Source: Inquilinus sp052113205 (GTDB lineage Bacteria; Pseudomonadota; Alphaproteobacteria; DSM-16000; Inquilinaceae). Taken from it: 64,000 bases of DNA. The position numbers and the translations under genes are program-made. The stretch spans positions 1 through 64,000 of the forward strand of contig NZ_JBFRCU010000015.1 of NCBI RefSeq assembly GCF_052113205.1. The letters run 5' to 3'. Below the pieces are notes generated by a model. The model ran no database searches, was not told the origin of the DNA, and saw only the letters and a program-made list of their open reading frames with translations. This document shows, piece by piece, positions 43,462-50,974 of this stretch. Within the stretch, counting starts at the first letter, position 1. Each line of letters opens with the position of its first letter.

Positions 43462-43923
43462 CTAGACGGGCAGGGGCGCGTCCGGCTTCACAGCGGCGAT
43501 CGACGCGTAGGTGTGGGTCTCCCGGACCCCCGGCAGGGGCAGGATGACCCGCTGCAGGAAGTCCTGGAACGCTGCCATGTCGGCGATCCGGGCCTTGACC
43601 AGGTAGTCGAAGCCGCCGACCACCATGTGGCACTCCAGTATTTCCGGCGCGCGCCGAACGGCCTCGGCGAAATGATCGAAGACCTGCGGGGCGGTGTGGT
43701 CGAGCCGGACCTGGATGAAGACCAGCATCCCGCGGCCGAGCTTGCGAGGATCGAGCACGGCCCGGACCGCGGTGATGAACCCGTCGCGGAACAGCCGCTT
43801 GACCCGCTGGCTAGTGCCGGTCGGCGACAGGCCCACCTGCGCGGCGAGGTCGAGGGTCGTTCGGCGTCCATCCTCCTGCAGCAGCCGCAGAAGCGCGCGA
43901 TCGACTCCGTCGAGATCGGTCAT
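43462..43923 (-). CDS. Lrp/AsnC-family regulator
   Basis: A 153-residue feast/famine regulator. The helix-turn-helix is DRALLRLLQEDGRRTTLDLAAQVGLSPTGTSQRVKRLFRDGFI (~residues 8-50), followed by a RAM ligand-binding domain (PEILECHMVVGGFDYLVKARIADMAAFQDFLQ). The family senses amino acids. It is divergent from ornithine cyclodeaminase, its probable target. Start codons at 43950 and 43965 are also in frame; 43923 is chosen because the conserved domain begins there and an inverted repeat lies just upstream. Confidence 0.9.
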   Translation of the reverse strand: MTDLDGVDRALLRLLQEDGRRTTLDLAAQVGLSPTGTSQRVKRLFRDGFITAVRAVLDPRKLGRGMLVFIQVRLDHTAPQVFDHFAEAVRRAPEILECHMVVGGFDYLVKARIADMAAFQDFLQRVILPLPGVRETHTYASIAAVKPDAPLPV

Positions 43924-43934
43924 GTGAAAGGCAC

Positions 43935-43960
43935 TTTCAAACAGACGCATAGGTTTGAAT
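43935..43960. promoter_or_regulatory. inverted-repeat candidate site for the Lrp-type regulator
   Basis: TTTCAAAC (43935-43942) and GTTTGAAT (43953-43960) form an inverted repeat with a 10-base spacer, 12 bases upstream of the chosen Lrp start. Lrp-type proteins bind degenerate AT-rich palindromes of this spacing. Confidence 0.45.
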
Positions 43961-44078
43961 TTCACTTAGAGATCGCAAAATCAACGTATTTTATCACGCG
44001 CATCGCTGCCATAGCCTTGCGGCATCAAGGTCATTCATGCCGGTTCCCGATCGGGGCCCGGCACTCAGGAGGTTGAGA

Positions 44079-45080
44079 ATGCCGAAGGCCGAGGTTGCTT
44101 CGATCGCTCTCCCGTCGCTGTCGAAGGGAGAGACCAGGATCCTGACATTGAGCGAGGCGGAGGTGCGGGCCTGCATCGACCCGCTGCAGCTGCTGGATGC
44201 CCTGGACGCCGGCTTTAGGGCCCTGGCGCTGGGCCGGGTGGTCACCCCGGCACGACCGCAGCTCGACATCCCGCAGGTCGGGTATTCCCTGGCGATGCCG
44301 GCCTGGACGGACGGCATGAATCTGACGGTGAAGATCGTCAACGTCTTCGAAGGCAACATCGGCCGGGGTATTCCCAGCCATCTCGCCACCATCCACCTGT
44401 TCGACCCGACCAGCGGCCTGCCGGTCTGCATCATGGACGGCACCTATATCACGGCGGTCCGGACCTCCGGCTCCGCGGTGCTGTCGGTGCGCGAACTCGC
44501 CCGCCGGAATGCCAGGGCGGCCACCGTGGTGGGGGCGGGCGTGCAGGCCGACCAGCATCTCAGCCTGCTGCCGCTGGTGCGGGATTTCGCCGAGATCCGC
44601 GTCGTCTCGAAACGCTTCGAGGATGCCGAGGCCCTGGCCGCGCGCCATCCCGGCGTCACCCCGGCGGCCGAGTTGGAAGCAGCCGTCCGCTCATCCGACG
44701 TGGTCTGCATAGCGACCCATTCCTATGAGCCGGTGATCGACGCCGGCTGGGTCCGGCCGGGGACCCATGTCTCGTCGGTAGGGGTCGCGCCGCCGGGCGG
44801 CGAATTGCCGGTCGCTCTGGCTCGCGCGGCCACGCTCTATGTCGAGACCATCGACGCCTTCGAGCCCACCCCGGTGGGATCCTGCGAACTGGCCGGCCTC
44901 GATCCGGATGCCGGCATCACGCTTGGCGACATGCTGCTCGCACGCCGGCCGGGCCGTGTCTCGGCGGACCAGATCACGGTCTACAAGGCGATGGGGACGG
45001 CGATGGAGGACATGGTGGCGGCAGACCTTGCCTATCGCCACGCCCGCCGGTCGGGCAGGGGCACGACGATTACCCTGTAG
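44079..45080 (+). CDS. ornithine cyclodeaminase / mu-crystallin family protein
   Basis: A 333-residue enzyme of the OCD/mu-crystallin family, which converts ornithine to proline and ammonia or reduces cyclic imino acids with NAD(P)H. Landmarks are PQVGYSLAMPAWTDGMNLTVKIVNVFEGN (~residues 64-92), DGTYITAVRTSGSAVLSVRELA (~119-140, with the conserved TxxRTxA-like loop altered to TAVRTSGSA) and the Rossmann VVGAGVQADQHL. The start at 44079 has a perfect AGGAGG at 44067-44072. Divergent placement from an Lrp regulator supports a role in amino-acid catabolism. Related alanine dehydrogenases and imino-acid reductases cannot be excluded. Confidence 0.87.
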   Translation: MPKAEVASIALPSLSKGETRILTLSEAEVRACIDPLQLLDALDAGFRALALGRVVTPARPQLDIPQVGYSLAMPAWTDGMNLTVKIVNVFEGNIGRGIPSHLATIHLFDPTSGLPVCIMDGTYITAVRTSGSAVLSVRELARRNARAATVVGAGVQADQHLSLLPLVRDFAEIRVVSKRFEDAEALAARHPGVTPAAELEAAVRSSDVVCIATHSYEPVIDAGWVRPGTHVSSVGVAPPGGELPVALARAATLYVETIDAFEPTPVGSCELAGLDPDAGITLGDMLLARRPGRVSADQITVYKAMGTAMEDMVAADLAYRHARRSGRGTTITL

Positions 45081-45184
45081 AGGTCCTCGATCCTTCGCAA
45101 CGCCGCCGCGAGAAAAGCCTCTAGATCTAAACCTCACTTCAACTTGTAGGGTGCCCCGACTCACCACCAATCGAGGGGCACATC

Positions 45185-45760
45185 ATGGACCAACTCCGCA
45201 TCGGCTTGATCTATGGCAGCGTCCGCGACGGCCGGTTCTGCGACATCGTCGCCGGTTGGGCGGCCGGGGAGATCGAGCGGGCCGGCGGCTTCGCGCTCGA
45301 CACCATCGACCCGCGCGCGCTCGGCCTGCCGGATTGGAGCGGCCGGCGCGACGGGGAGGGCGTCGCCGCCCTCCGCGAGCGCATCGACCGGGCCGACGCC
45401 TTCGTCGTGGTCACGCCGGAATACAACCACGCCTATCCGGCGGTGCTGAAGTTCATGATCGACTGTGCCTATGCCGAATGGCAGGCCAAGCCGGTGGCCT
45501 TCGTCAGCTACGGCGGCATCTCCGGCGGCTTGCGCGCGGTGGAGCAGCTGCGCCTGGTCTTCGCCGAGCTGCATGCGGTGACGTTGCGCGACACGGTCAG
45601 CCTGGCCTCCGCCCCGCNCCGCTTCGATGCCGCCGGCCGGCTGATCGAGCCGGAGCAGACCACCGCCGCCATGACGGTGATGCTGAAGGCGCTGCACTGG
45701 TGGGGGACCACCCTGCGCCAGGCCCGCGCCGTGGCTCCCTATGCCGAGGCGCTGGCCTAG
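45185..45760 (+). CDS. NADPH-dependent FMN reductase-like protein
   Basis: A 191-residue flavodoxin-fold protein. The FMN phosphate loop is LIYGSVRDGRFC (~residues 8-19), and the diagnostic TPEYNHAYPAVLKFMID (~78-94) is followed by KPVAFVSYGGISGGLRAVEQLR (~103-124). Such enzymes reduce FMN, quinones, azo dyes or chromate. 'gagggg' precedes the ATG. One ambiguous base at 45618 blurs one residue. It stands alone after ornithine cyclodeaminase (104-base gap). Confidence 0.9.
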   Translation: MDQLRIGLIYGSVRDGRFCDIVAGWAAGEIERAGGFALDTIDPRALGLPDWSGRRDGEGVAALRERIDRADAFVVVTPEYNHAYPAVLKFMIDCAYAEWQAKPVAFVSYGGISGGLRAVEQLRLVFAELHAVTLRDTVSLASAPXRFDAAGRLIEPEQTTAAMTVMLKALHWWGTTLRQARAVAPYAEALA

Positions 45761-45775
45761 GGTCCCACAAAAAGA

Positions 45776-45797
45776 GCCCCGCCGGAGGAGGCGGGGC
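45776..45797 (-). terminator. terminator of the protease cassette
   Basis: GCCCCGCC (45776-45783) pairs with GGCGGGGC (45790-45797). Read on the minus strand the hairpin is followed by TCTTTTTGTGGG, so it ends transcripts arriving from the His/Asp-rich gene. It lies 16 bases after the flavin reductase and may also work weakly for that gene. Confidence 0.8.
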
Positions 45798-45925
45798 CGA
45801 GGGGTCCAGTGGTGGAAGGGAGCTCTCGCACCCCCCAACAGACAGACGATGCAGAGGCGCGGTCTATTCCGAGATTTTTCGCCTCGGGATCGGCGCGGAG
45901 CCCGGTGGCCGGCGATGTCTCCGTG

Positions 45926-46375
45926 TCAGCGGCCGGGGCCGCTCCGACCGCCATGTCCGCCGCCATGATCATCACCGCCGCGGTCGTCGCCGCCGCGGTC
46001 ATCCCCGCCGTCATTCCGACCGCCCTGGTGATGGCCGTCGTCGTGGTCACCGTCGGCGTGGTGCCCGTTGTCGTTCGGCCCGTCATCGTTGCCGACACCA
46101 CGATCGTCCGCATGCCCGTCGTCGTGCCCGCGGCCCGTCTCGCCGCGGCGCCGGTCGTCGCCGGACTCGACGCCGCGTCCGCGATCGTCGCCCGGTTCGA
46201 CCTCGCGTCGGCGATCCTCCGCCCGGACATGGACGAGGCCGTTCATGTTGCGGGCTGTGGCCTGCGACGCGTCGAGCGCCGCCGCTTCGGCTGGTCTCGG
46301 CCCGCCCGTCATGGCCACGCTGCCGAGCAGCAGCGCGAGGGGGATCACGGTGGTCGCGAAGCGCTTCGTCTGCAT
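45926..46375 (-). CDS. exported His/Asp/Gly-rich small protein
   Basis: A 149-residue protein with a Sec signal peptide (MQTKRFATTVIPLALLLGSVAMTGG...AEA, cleavage near residue 30) and a low-complexity mature part of Asp, His, Gly and Arg (for example HHADGDHDDGHHQGG and GGDDRGGDDRGGDDHGGGHGG). Such composition suggests metal or polyanion binding in a disordered chain. The start is well supported by 'ctggaggacaagac' directly upstream, and a terminator follows the gene. The opposite strand is also open across this region, but without comparable signals. It is the last member of the sigma-factor/protease cassette. Confidence 0.68.
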   Translation of the reverse strand: MQTKRFATTVIPLALLLGSVAMTGGPRPAEAAALDASQATARNMNGLVHVRAEDRRREVEPGDDRGRGVESGDDRRRGETGRGHDDGHADDRGVGNDDGPNDNGHHADGDHDDGHHQGGRNDGGDDRGGDDRGGDDHGGGHGGRSGPGR

Positions 46376-46438
46376 GTCTTGTCCTCCAGTCGATGAAGCC
46401 GGTTTGGCCTTCACATCGACAACGAGGAGGTCCTGCCC

Positions 46439-47896
46439 TTATTCCGGCAGCGCGGAGACATTCCCGATATCGCAGCCGCGGGGCGCCTGGACGAGGCCGT
46501 AGCCATAGACCGGATCGGGGCCCGGCGCGCCGAGATCAATCGCCTGCGATGCGAGCTGCCGGAGAGCGTCGGACCGGTTCGTCACCCGTCCGGAATCGGC
46601 GGCGAGGGCGGCGACCACGAAGGGCACCGCGAAGGAGGTGCCGGTGACGAGCCGCGGCGTGCCGTCGGCGGCCGAGACGGGCACGCGGACGCCGGGCGCG
46701 GAGATGCCGATGTAGCTGCCGCGATTGGCATGGTCGTAGACCGCCCGATGGTGATCGACCGCGGTGACGGCCACGACCTCCGGCAGCGCTGCCGGGTAGG
46801 CCGGCGGGGCGTCCGGACCGTCGTTCCCGCCGGCGGCAACCATGATCAGGCCTGCCTGTGCCGCCCGTCGCGCGGCNTCGGCCAGCACGGCGTTGTCGGG
46901 GCCGGTGAAGCTGAGTCCGACGACCGGAACATGCTGCGCGGCCATCCAGTCGAGGGCGCGCGCCACTGCGGCGACGCTGGCGACCGGGCCGCGGTCGTCG
47001 CCCGGCTCGAACACGTCGGCGGCCGCCAGCCGTGCCGCGGGCATCAGGCCACCCGTGCTGCCGCTGCCGACCAGCAGCGTCGCCACCGCATCGCCGTGCT
47101 GCTCGTCCCCGTCGCCGGGCGCCGCGAAGTCGGCGGCCACCAGCCGCGGGCCGAGCCGCCGTCGCGCCGCCGCGGACAGGCCCGTGTCGATCATCCCGAC
47201 GATGGCGCCGGCGGTGCAGACGCCGGCGCGCTGGTCCCATCCGACCAGTCGCCGCGGATAGTCGGGGGGCGGCAGCGACACGGTGCCGGACGATCGATAC
47301 AGCTGGTGGACATCCAGCAGCAGGTCCGGGAAGCGTTGCCGAAGCAGGGCACGGGCCGCCTCCGGCGTCTGCCCGGCGGGAACCCTCAGGCGGACGAGAA
47401 ATCCGCCGATCCGCCACAGCGGCCGCTCCTCGATCGGCCGGAAGCCGATCCGGCGGAGCCCGGGGAGATGGGATCGGGCGACATCGTCGAGGGCGACGAT
47501 CTCGTCCCGGACGACATCGTGATCGCCGCCGTCACGCGACGGCCGGGCGGAGGGCGTCGTTCCGGTCCCGGATGCGGAATCATCGGCGGACAGGCCGTCG
47601 TCGTCGCCGTCATCGCCTGATCCACTGCCGCTGTTTCTGCCATCGTCGGAACTACCGCTGCCCGAGTTGCTGCTGCCCGAGCCGCTGTTGCTGCCGGAAC
47701 TGCCGCTCCCTGAATTGCTGCTGCCTGAGCCGCTATTGCTGCCCGAGCCGCCGCCGCCGTGTCCGCCGCCGCCCCCGTCGTCGCCGCCATGTCCATCCTT
47801 GGCATAGACGGACCAGTCGGCCCAGCGGACGCCTGGATCGAGCGGCAGGACGAGGCCGAGAAGCACCAGACCGGCGATCCAGGCGAAGCGGCTCAT
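46439..47896 (-). CDS. S8-family subtilisin-like serine protease with Gly/Ser/Asn linker
   Basis: A 485-residue exported protease. It opens with a signal or anchor helix (SRFAWIAGLVLLGLVLPL), followed by HGGDDGGGGGHGGGGSGSN and a long Ser-Gly-Asn linker to about residue 85. The catalytic domain lies at ~225-470: Asp in VGMIDTG, His in DEQHGDAVATLL, the oxyanion Asn in VAAGGNDGPDAP, and Ser in VTGTSFAVPFV. All triad residues are present. A region before it (RLPGLRRIGFRPIEERPLWR) may be an inhibitor-like propeptide. It overlaps the anti-sigma gene as ATGA. The N base at 46877 falls in the coding region. Confidence 0.9.
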   Translation of the reverse strand: MSRFAWIAGLVLLGLVLPLDPGVRWADWSVYAKDGHGGDDGGGGGHGGGGSGSNSGSGSSNSGSGSSGSNSGSGSSNSGSGSSDDGRNSGSGSGDDGDDDGLSADDSASGTGTTPSARPSRDGGDHDVVRDEIVALDDVARSHLPGLRRIGFRPIEERPLWRIGGFLVRLRVPAGQTPEAARALLRQRFPDLLLDVHQLYRSSGTVSLPPPDYPRRLVGWDQRAGVCTAGAIVGMIDTGLSAAARRRLGPRLVAADFAAPGDGDEQHGDAVATLLVGSGSTGGLMPAARLAAADVFEPGDDRGPVASVAAVARALDWMAAQHVPVVGLSFTGPDNAVLAXAARRAAQAGLIMVAAGGNDGPDAPPAYPAALPEVVAVTAVDHHRAVYDHANRGSYIGISAPGVRVPVSAADGTPRLVTGTSFAVPFVVAALAADSGRVTNRSDALRQLASQAIDLGAPGPDPVYGYGLVQAPRGCDIGNVSALPE

Positions 47897-48540
47897 GGTT
47901 GCGTGGCCCCGTTCGGCGGCAGTGTGAGGACTGACCAGCCTCCGTCGCTGTCCTTGCAGGCGATGCCGTCGGCCGCTCCAGGCCCCTCGATCCGGAAAGC
48001 GCGGCATCGGTAGGGGAGGCCGGTGTCGACGGCGCCGATGATCCGGATGTGCCCGGCTTCGGTCGTGCTTCCGTCCGGGCCGCTGTCGAGGGCCGCCAGA
48101 AGCTCGGCCCCGACCACCTCGTCCCCGATCGAGGGCGCCGATCCCGCTGCGGGGCGCAGGGTCCCGCCCGGCATGTCGCCGCTGCGGGCAACCATGAGGC
48201 CGGCCAGCAGTGCGACGGCCGCGACCGTCGCCGCGAAGGCGGGGCCGCGCCAGCCGACCAGACCCAGGCGGCCCAGAAGGTCGAAGCGCCGGGGCGCGGC
48301 GGATGCCGCCGGGCGCGGCGCCGCCAGGGCCTCGAGGCTTGGCGGCAGGGGCGCCGTGAGCGCATCGGTGAAGGCACCGCGGGCGGCCTGTCCGCCGGAC
48401 TGCATCAGCCGCGCGATCTCGGCCGCTTCCGGATCGTCCCGCAGGATCATGGCAATCCGCGCAGCCTCCGGCGCCGGCAGCTCGCCGTCCAGATAGGCGA
48501 CGATCTCGGCGTCATCCCAGGATCTTGAGCCGCGTGTCAT
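47893..48540 (-). CDS. anti-sigma factor (single-span membrane protein)
   Basis: A 215-residue protein. The N-terminal zinc-finger-less anti-sigma helix bundle reads WDDAEIVAYLDGELPAPEAARIAMILRDDPEAAEIARLM (residues ~8-46). A single membrane span lies at ~98-117 (AFAATVAAVALLAGLMVARS), and the periplasmic domain carries two Cys (YRCRAF, GIACKD). It overlaps the sigma gene upstream by 29 bases and the protease gene downstream by 4, so all three are coupled. It would hold the sigma factor at the membrane until an envelope signal releases it. Confidence 0.85.
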   Translation of the reverse strand: MTRGSRSWDDAEIVAYLDGELPAPEAARIAMILRDDPEAAEIARLMQSGGQAARGAFTDALTAPLPPSLEALAAPRPAASAAPRRFDLLGRLGLVGWRGPAFAATVAAVALLAGLMVARSGDMPGGTLRPAAGSAPSIGDEVVGAELLAALDSGPDGSTTEAGHIRIIGAVDTGLPYRCRAFRIEGPGAADGIACKDSDGGWSVLTLPPNGATQP

Positions 48541-49039
48541 GGTCCCGACCTCTCTCCTCGCCCTCCAGGGCCCGGCCGAGCGCCAGCCGCGCCCGGGCCA
48601 GGCGGCTCATCACGGTTCCGATCGGGATCTCCAATATGTCTGCAGCCTCACGGTAGGCCACCCCATCGATCGTGACGAGAAGCAGCACGGCCCGCTGCTC
48701 TTCCGGCAGGGCGGCGATCGCCCGCTCGACCGTGCCGAGAGCCAGCCGGGCTTCCCCGGCATGCGGGCGCTCGTCCGGCAGCTGGGCCAGCAGATCCGGG
48801 TCCGCCTCGGGCCGTCTCGCGGCCTGGCGACGGCGGTCGATCCAGGTGGTCTGGACGATCCGGAACAGCCAGCTGTCGAGACGGGTTCCCGGCGTGAACT
48901 GGTCTGCGCGGGCGAGGGCCTTCTCGCAGGCCGCCTGCACCAGGTCGTCGCCCTCGTCGCGCGACCCTGCCAATCCCCAGGCGAAGCGCCGGAGCCGCGG
49001 AAGATAAGCTGCCAGGTTCGATCGGACATGATCCGCCAC
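48512..49039 (-). CDS. ECF-type RNA polymerase sigma factor
   Basis: A group 4 (ECF) sigma factor of about 175 residues. Region 2 reads YLPRLRRFAWGLAGSRDEGDDLVQAACEKALARADQF with TRLDSWLFRIVQTTWIDRRRQ, and region 4 reads ALPEEQRAVLLLVTIDGVAYREAADILEIPIGTVMSRLARARLAL. The GTG at 49039 has 'cgggga' 6 bases upstream; a TTG at 49066 would add nine residues and is the alternative. It is the first gene of the cassette with the anti-sigma factor, the S8 protease and the His/Asp-rich protein. It most likely transcribes its own operon. Confidence 0.87.
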   Translation of the reverse strand: MADHVRSNLAAYLPRLRRFAWGLAGSRDEGDDLVQAACEKALARADQFTPGTRLDSWLFRIVQTTWIDRRRQAARRPEADPDLLAQLPDERPHAGEARLALGTVERAIAALPEEQRAVLLLVTIDGVAYREAADILEIPIGTVMSRLARARLALGRALEGEERGRDHDTRLKILG

Positions 49040-49126
49040 GCGTTGTCCCCGTTCGTGACTCGACAACGGCCGGGGCCGGCCTTTAGTCCGTTCGTCTGCA
49101 CAGCGAGGATTGTTTCGCGCCCGCCG

Positions 49127-50032
49127 TCACCGCGCGAAGGTCGCCAGAGCGACGCCGCCGAGGGTCAGGGCCAGGGCGCCGATCTCGCGCAGGCCGAACG
49201 GGTCGCCCAGCAGCGCCACCGAGGCGAGCACGCCGACCACCGGCGCCAGCAGCGACCCGATGGTGGCGACCGAGGCCGGCAGCCGGCGCAGCGCCGCGAA
49301 CCAGCAGACATAGGCGAGGCCGAAGGCGAGAACGCCGCCATAGGCCAGCGCCGCCCAGGCCTTAGCCTCCAGCGCCGCGAAATCCGGCTGTTCGAGCAGT
49401 TGCCACAGCAGCAGCAGCGGCAGCAGGCCGAGCCCGGTCTGCCACGCCACCAGGGCGGTCGGCGGCATCGTCACCGGCGCCCGCTTGGCCAGCACGGTGC
49501 CGAGCGCGAACAGCATCGACCCGGCCAGGGCGAAGGCCACGCCGGGCAGCTTGGCGGCGAGATCGGTCTCGCCCGGCGTGCCGTGCGCGACCAGCAGCAC
49601 GATGCCGGACAGGCCCAGCACCAGGCCGGCGCCGCGGGCCGGGGTCGGCCGCTCGCCCAGCAGCGGCCAGGCCAGCAGCGCGGCCCAGATCGGCAGGGTG
49701 TAGGCCAGGATCGTGGTCTCCGACGCCCGCAGCCACAGGAGCGAGAGCGTGGTCAGCGCCATCCAGGCGGCGACGTTGAGCGCGGCGGCCAGGCACAGCC
49801 GGCCCCATTGGCCGCGCGGCGGCATCAAGGATTCGCGGCGCGCCAGGGCGATCGCCAGCACCAGGACGGTGCCGATCAGGCCGCTCGCCGCCCGCACCGA
49901 GAAGGGCGGCAGCACCCCAACCAGATACTTCACCAGCGGCCAGTTGAAGCCCCACATCAGGCTGGTCGCGACCAAGAGGCCCAGCCCCTGGACGCACACT
50001 CCTGGGCCGCTGGATGCGGCGTTCGTCGCCAT
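49127..50032 (-). CDS. DMT-superfamily (EamA) transporter
   Basis: A 301-residue integral membrane protein with two EamA repeats, ten predicted spans in all, for example GLGLLVATSLMWGFNWPLVKYLVG (residues ~17-40) and ALALTLGGVALATFA at the end. EamA carriers export amino acids or other metabolites. It ends 61 bases from the sigma-factor gene region and starts 15 bases after the SDR gene on the same strand, so the SDR and this exporter may be co-transcribed. Confidence 0.88.
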   Translation of the reverse strand: MATNAASSGPGVCVQGLGLLVATSLMWGFNWPLVKYLVGVLPPFSVRAASGLIGTVLVLAIALARRESLMPPRGQWGRLCLAAALNVAAWMALTTLSLLWLRASETTILAYTLPIWAALLAWPLLGERPTPARGAGLVLGLSGIVLLVAHGTPGETDLAAKLPGVAFALAGSMLFALGTVLAKRAPVTMPPTALVAWQTGLGLLPLLLLWQLLEQPDFAALEAKAWAALAYGGVLAFGLAYVCWFAALRRLPASVATIGSLLAPVVGVLASVALLGDPFGLREIGALALTLGGVALATFAR

Positions 50033-50046
50033 CAGGCCGCGGCCCG

Positions 50047-50823
50047 CTACACGACCACGGGGCTCTGCAGCCCGTCCATGCTGATGTTGACGCCGGTGAT
50101 GTACGCCGCCTTGGCCGAGGCCAGGAACAGCACGGCGTCGGCGATCTCCTCCGGCTGCGCCCCGCGGCCGAGCGGAATGCGCGACACCGCGCGCTGCCGC
50201 GCCTCCTCCAGGGTGATGCCGTGCAGGCGGGTCTCGGCCTGCAGCCCTTCGGCCACCCGCTCGGTCTCGGTCAGTCCGGGGTTGAGGCCGACGACGCGGA
50301 CGCCTTTGCCGGCATAGGCGAGGGCGAGGCCGGCGGTGGCCAGCATCAGCGCGGCATTGGCGGCGCCGCCGGCGATGTGGACCGTCGACGGCACCTTGCC
50401 GCCATTGCCGATGACGTTGACGACGACGCCGGTGCCGCGCGCGGCCATGCGCTTCACCACCGGGTCGATGACGTTGATGTAGGAGAAGAACTTGGCGTCC
50501 ATCGCCGCCTTGTAGGCCGCGGGGGTCAGCTCATCCGCCGGGGTGCGTCGGGCAGCGCCGGCCGAGTTGACCAGCACGTCGATCGGGCCGAGCTGACGCT
50601 CCGCCGCCTCTACGGCGGACAGCGCCGCCGCCGCGTCGGTCAGGTCGGCGGCGATGGCGACGACGCCGAGCAGCCCGGCCGCGGCGCGGTCGAGATTGGC
50701 TTGGGCGCGCGAGACGATGGCGACCCTGGCGCCTTCCGCCAGGAAGGCCTTGGCGCAGGCCAGGCCGATGCCCTTCGATCCGCCGGTCACCAGCACGGTC
50801 TTTCNGGTCAGGCCGAGATCCAT
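50047..50823 (-). CDS. SDR-family protein lacking the catalytic Tyr and Lys
   Basis: A 258-residue Rossmann-fold short-chain dehydrogenase relative. The cofactor motif TGGSKGIG (~residues 14-21) and the VNSAG motif (~85-89) are intact. Where the catalytic YxxxK should stand (~148-156) the sequence reads VHIAGGAANAAL, with His for Tyr and Gly for Lys, and the catalytic Ser position reads VIGNGG. It may therefore bind a dinucleotide without the usual chemistry, or use a different mechanism. The C-terminus (GAQPEEIADAVLFLASAKAAYITGV) is otherwise classical. One N base (50805) falls at residue 7. Confidence 0.82.
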   Translation of the reverse strand: MDLGLTXKTVLVTGGSKGIGLACAKAFLAEGARVAIVSRAQANLDRAAAGLLGVVAIAADLTDAAAALSAVEAAERQLGPIDVLVNSAGAARRTPADELTPAAYKAAMDAKFFSYINVIDPVVKRMAARGTGVVVNVIGNGGKVPSTVHIAGGAANAALMLATAGLALAYAGKGVRVVGLNPGLTETERVAEGLQAETRLHGITLEEARQRAVSRIPLGRGAQPEEIADAVLFLASAKAAYITGVNISMDGLQSPVVV

Positions 50824-50860
50824 GGAACGCTCCTCAATGACGGCGTCGCCAGTCCCGGTC

Positions 50861-50947
50861 CGTCATTGCGAGGAGGCGAAGCCGACGAAGCAATCCAGGG
50901 GCCGATGCGAGCGGCCCTGGATTGCTTCGCTGCGCTCGCAATGACAC
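50861..50947. repeat. palindromic repeat of the GTCATTGCGAG family
   Basis: GTCATTGCGAGGAGGCGAAG at the left end pairs with CTTCGCTGCGCTCGCAATGAC-type sequence at the right end, and 'gaagcaatccaggg' pairs with 'ccctggattgcttc'. A near-identical copy lies at 60951-61037. It sits between the SDR gene and the glutamine-synthetase-like gene. Confidence 0.85.
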
Positions 50948-50974
50948 GTGAGGTTTGCGGGCCGGTGCAGCGAC

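Noticed and set aside
45809..46396. A plus-strand open frame of about 195 codons opposite the His/Asp-rich gene
   Set aside because: Its Val/Ala-rich translation is the antisense reading of Asp/His codons. The minus strand has a signal peptide, a ribosome-binding site and a terminator.
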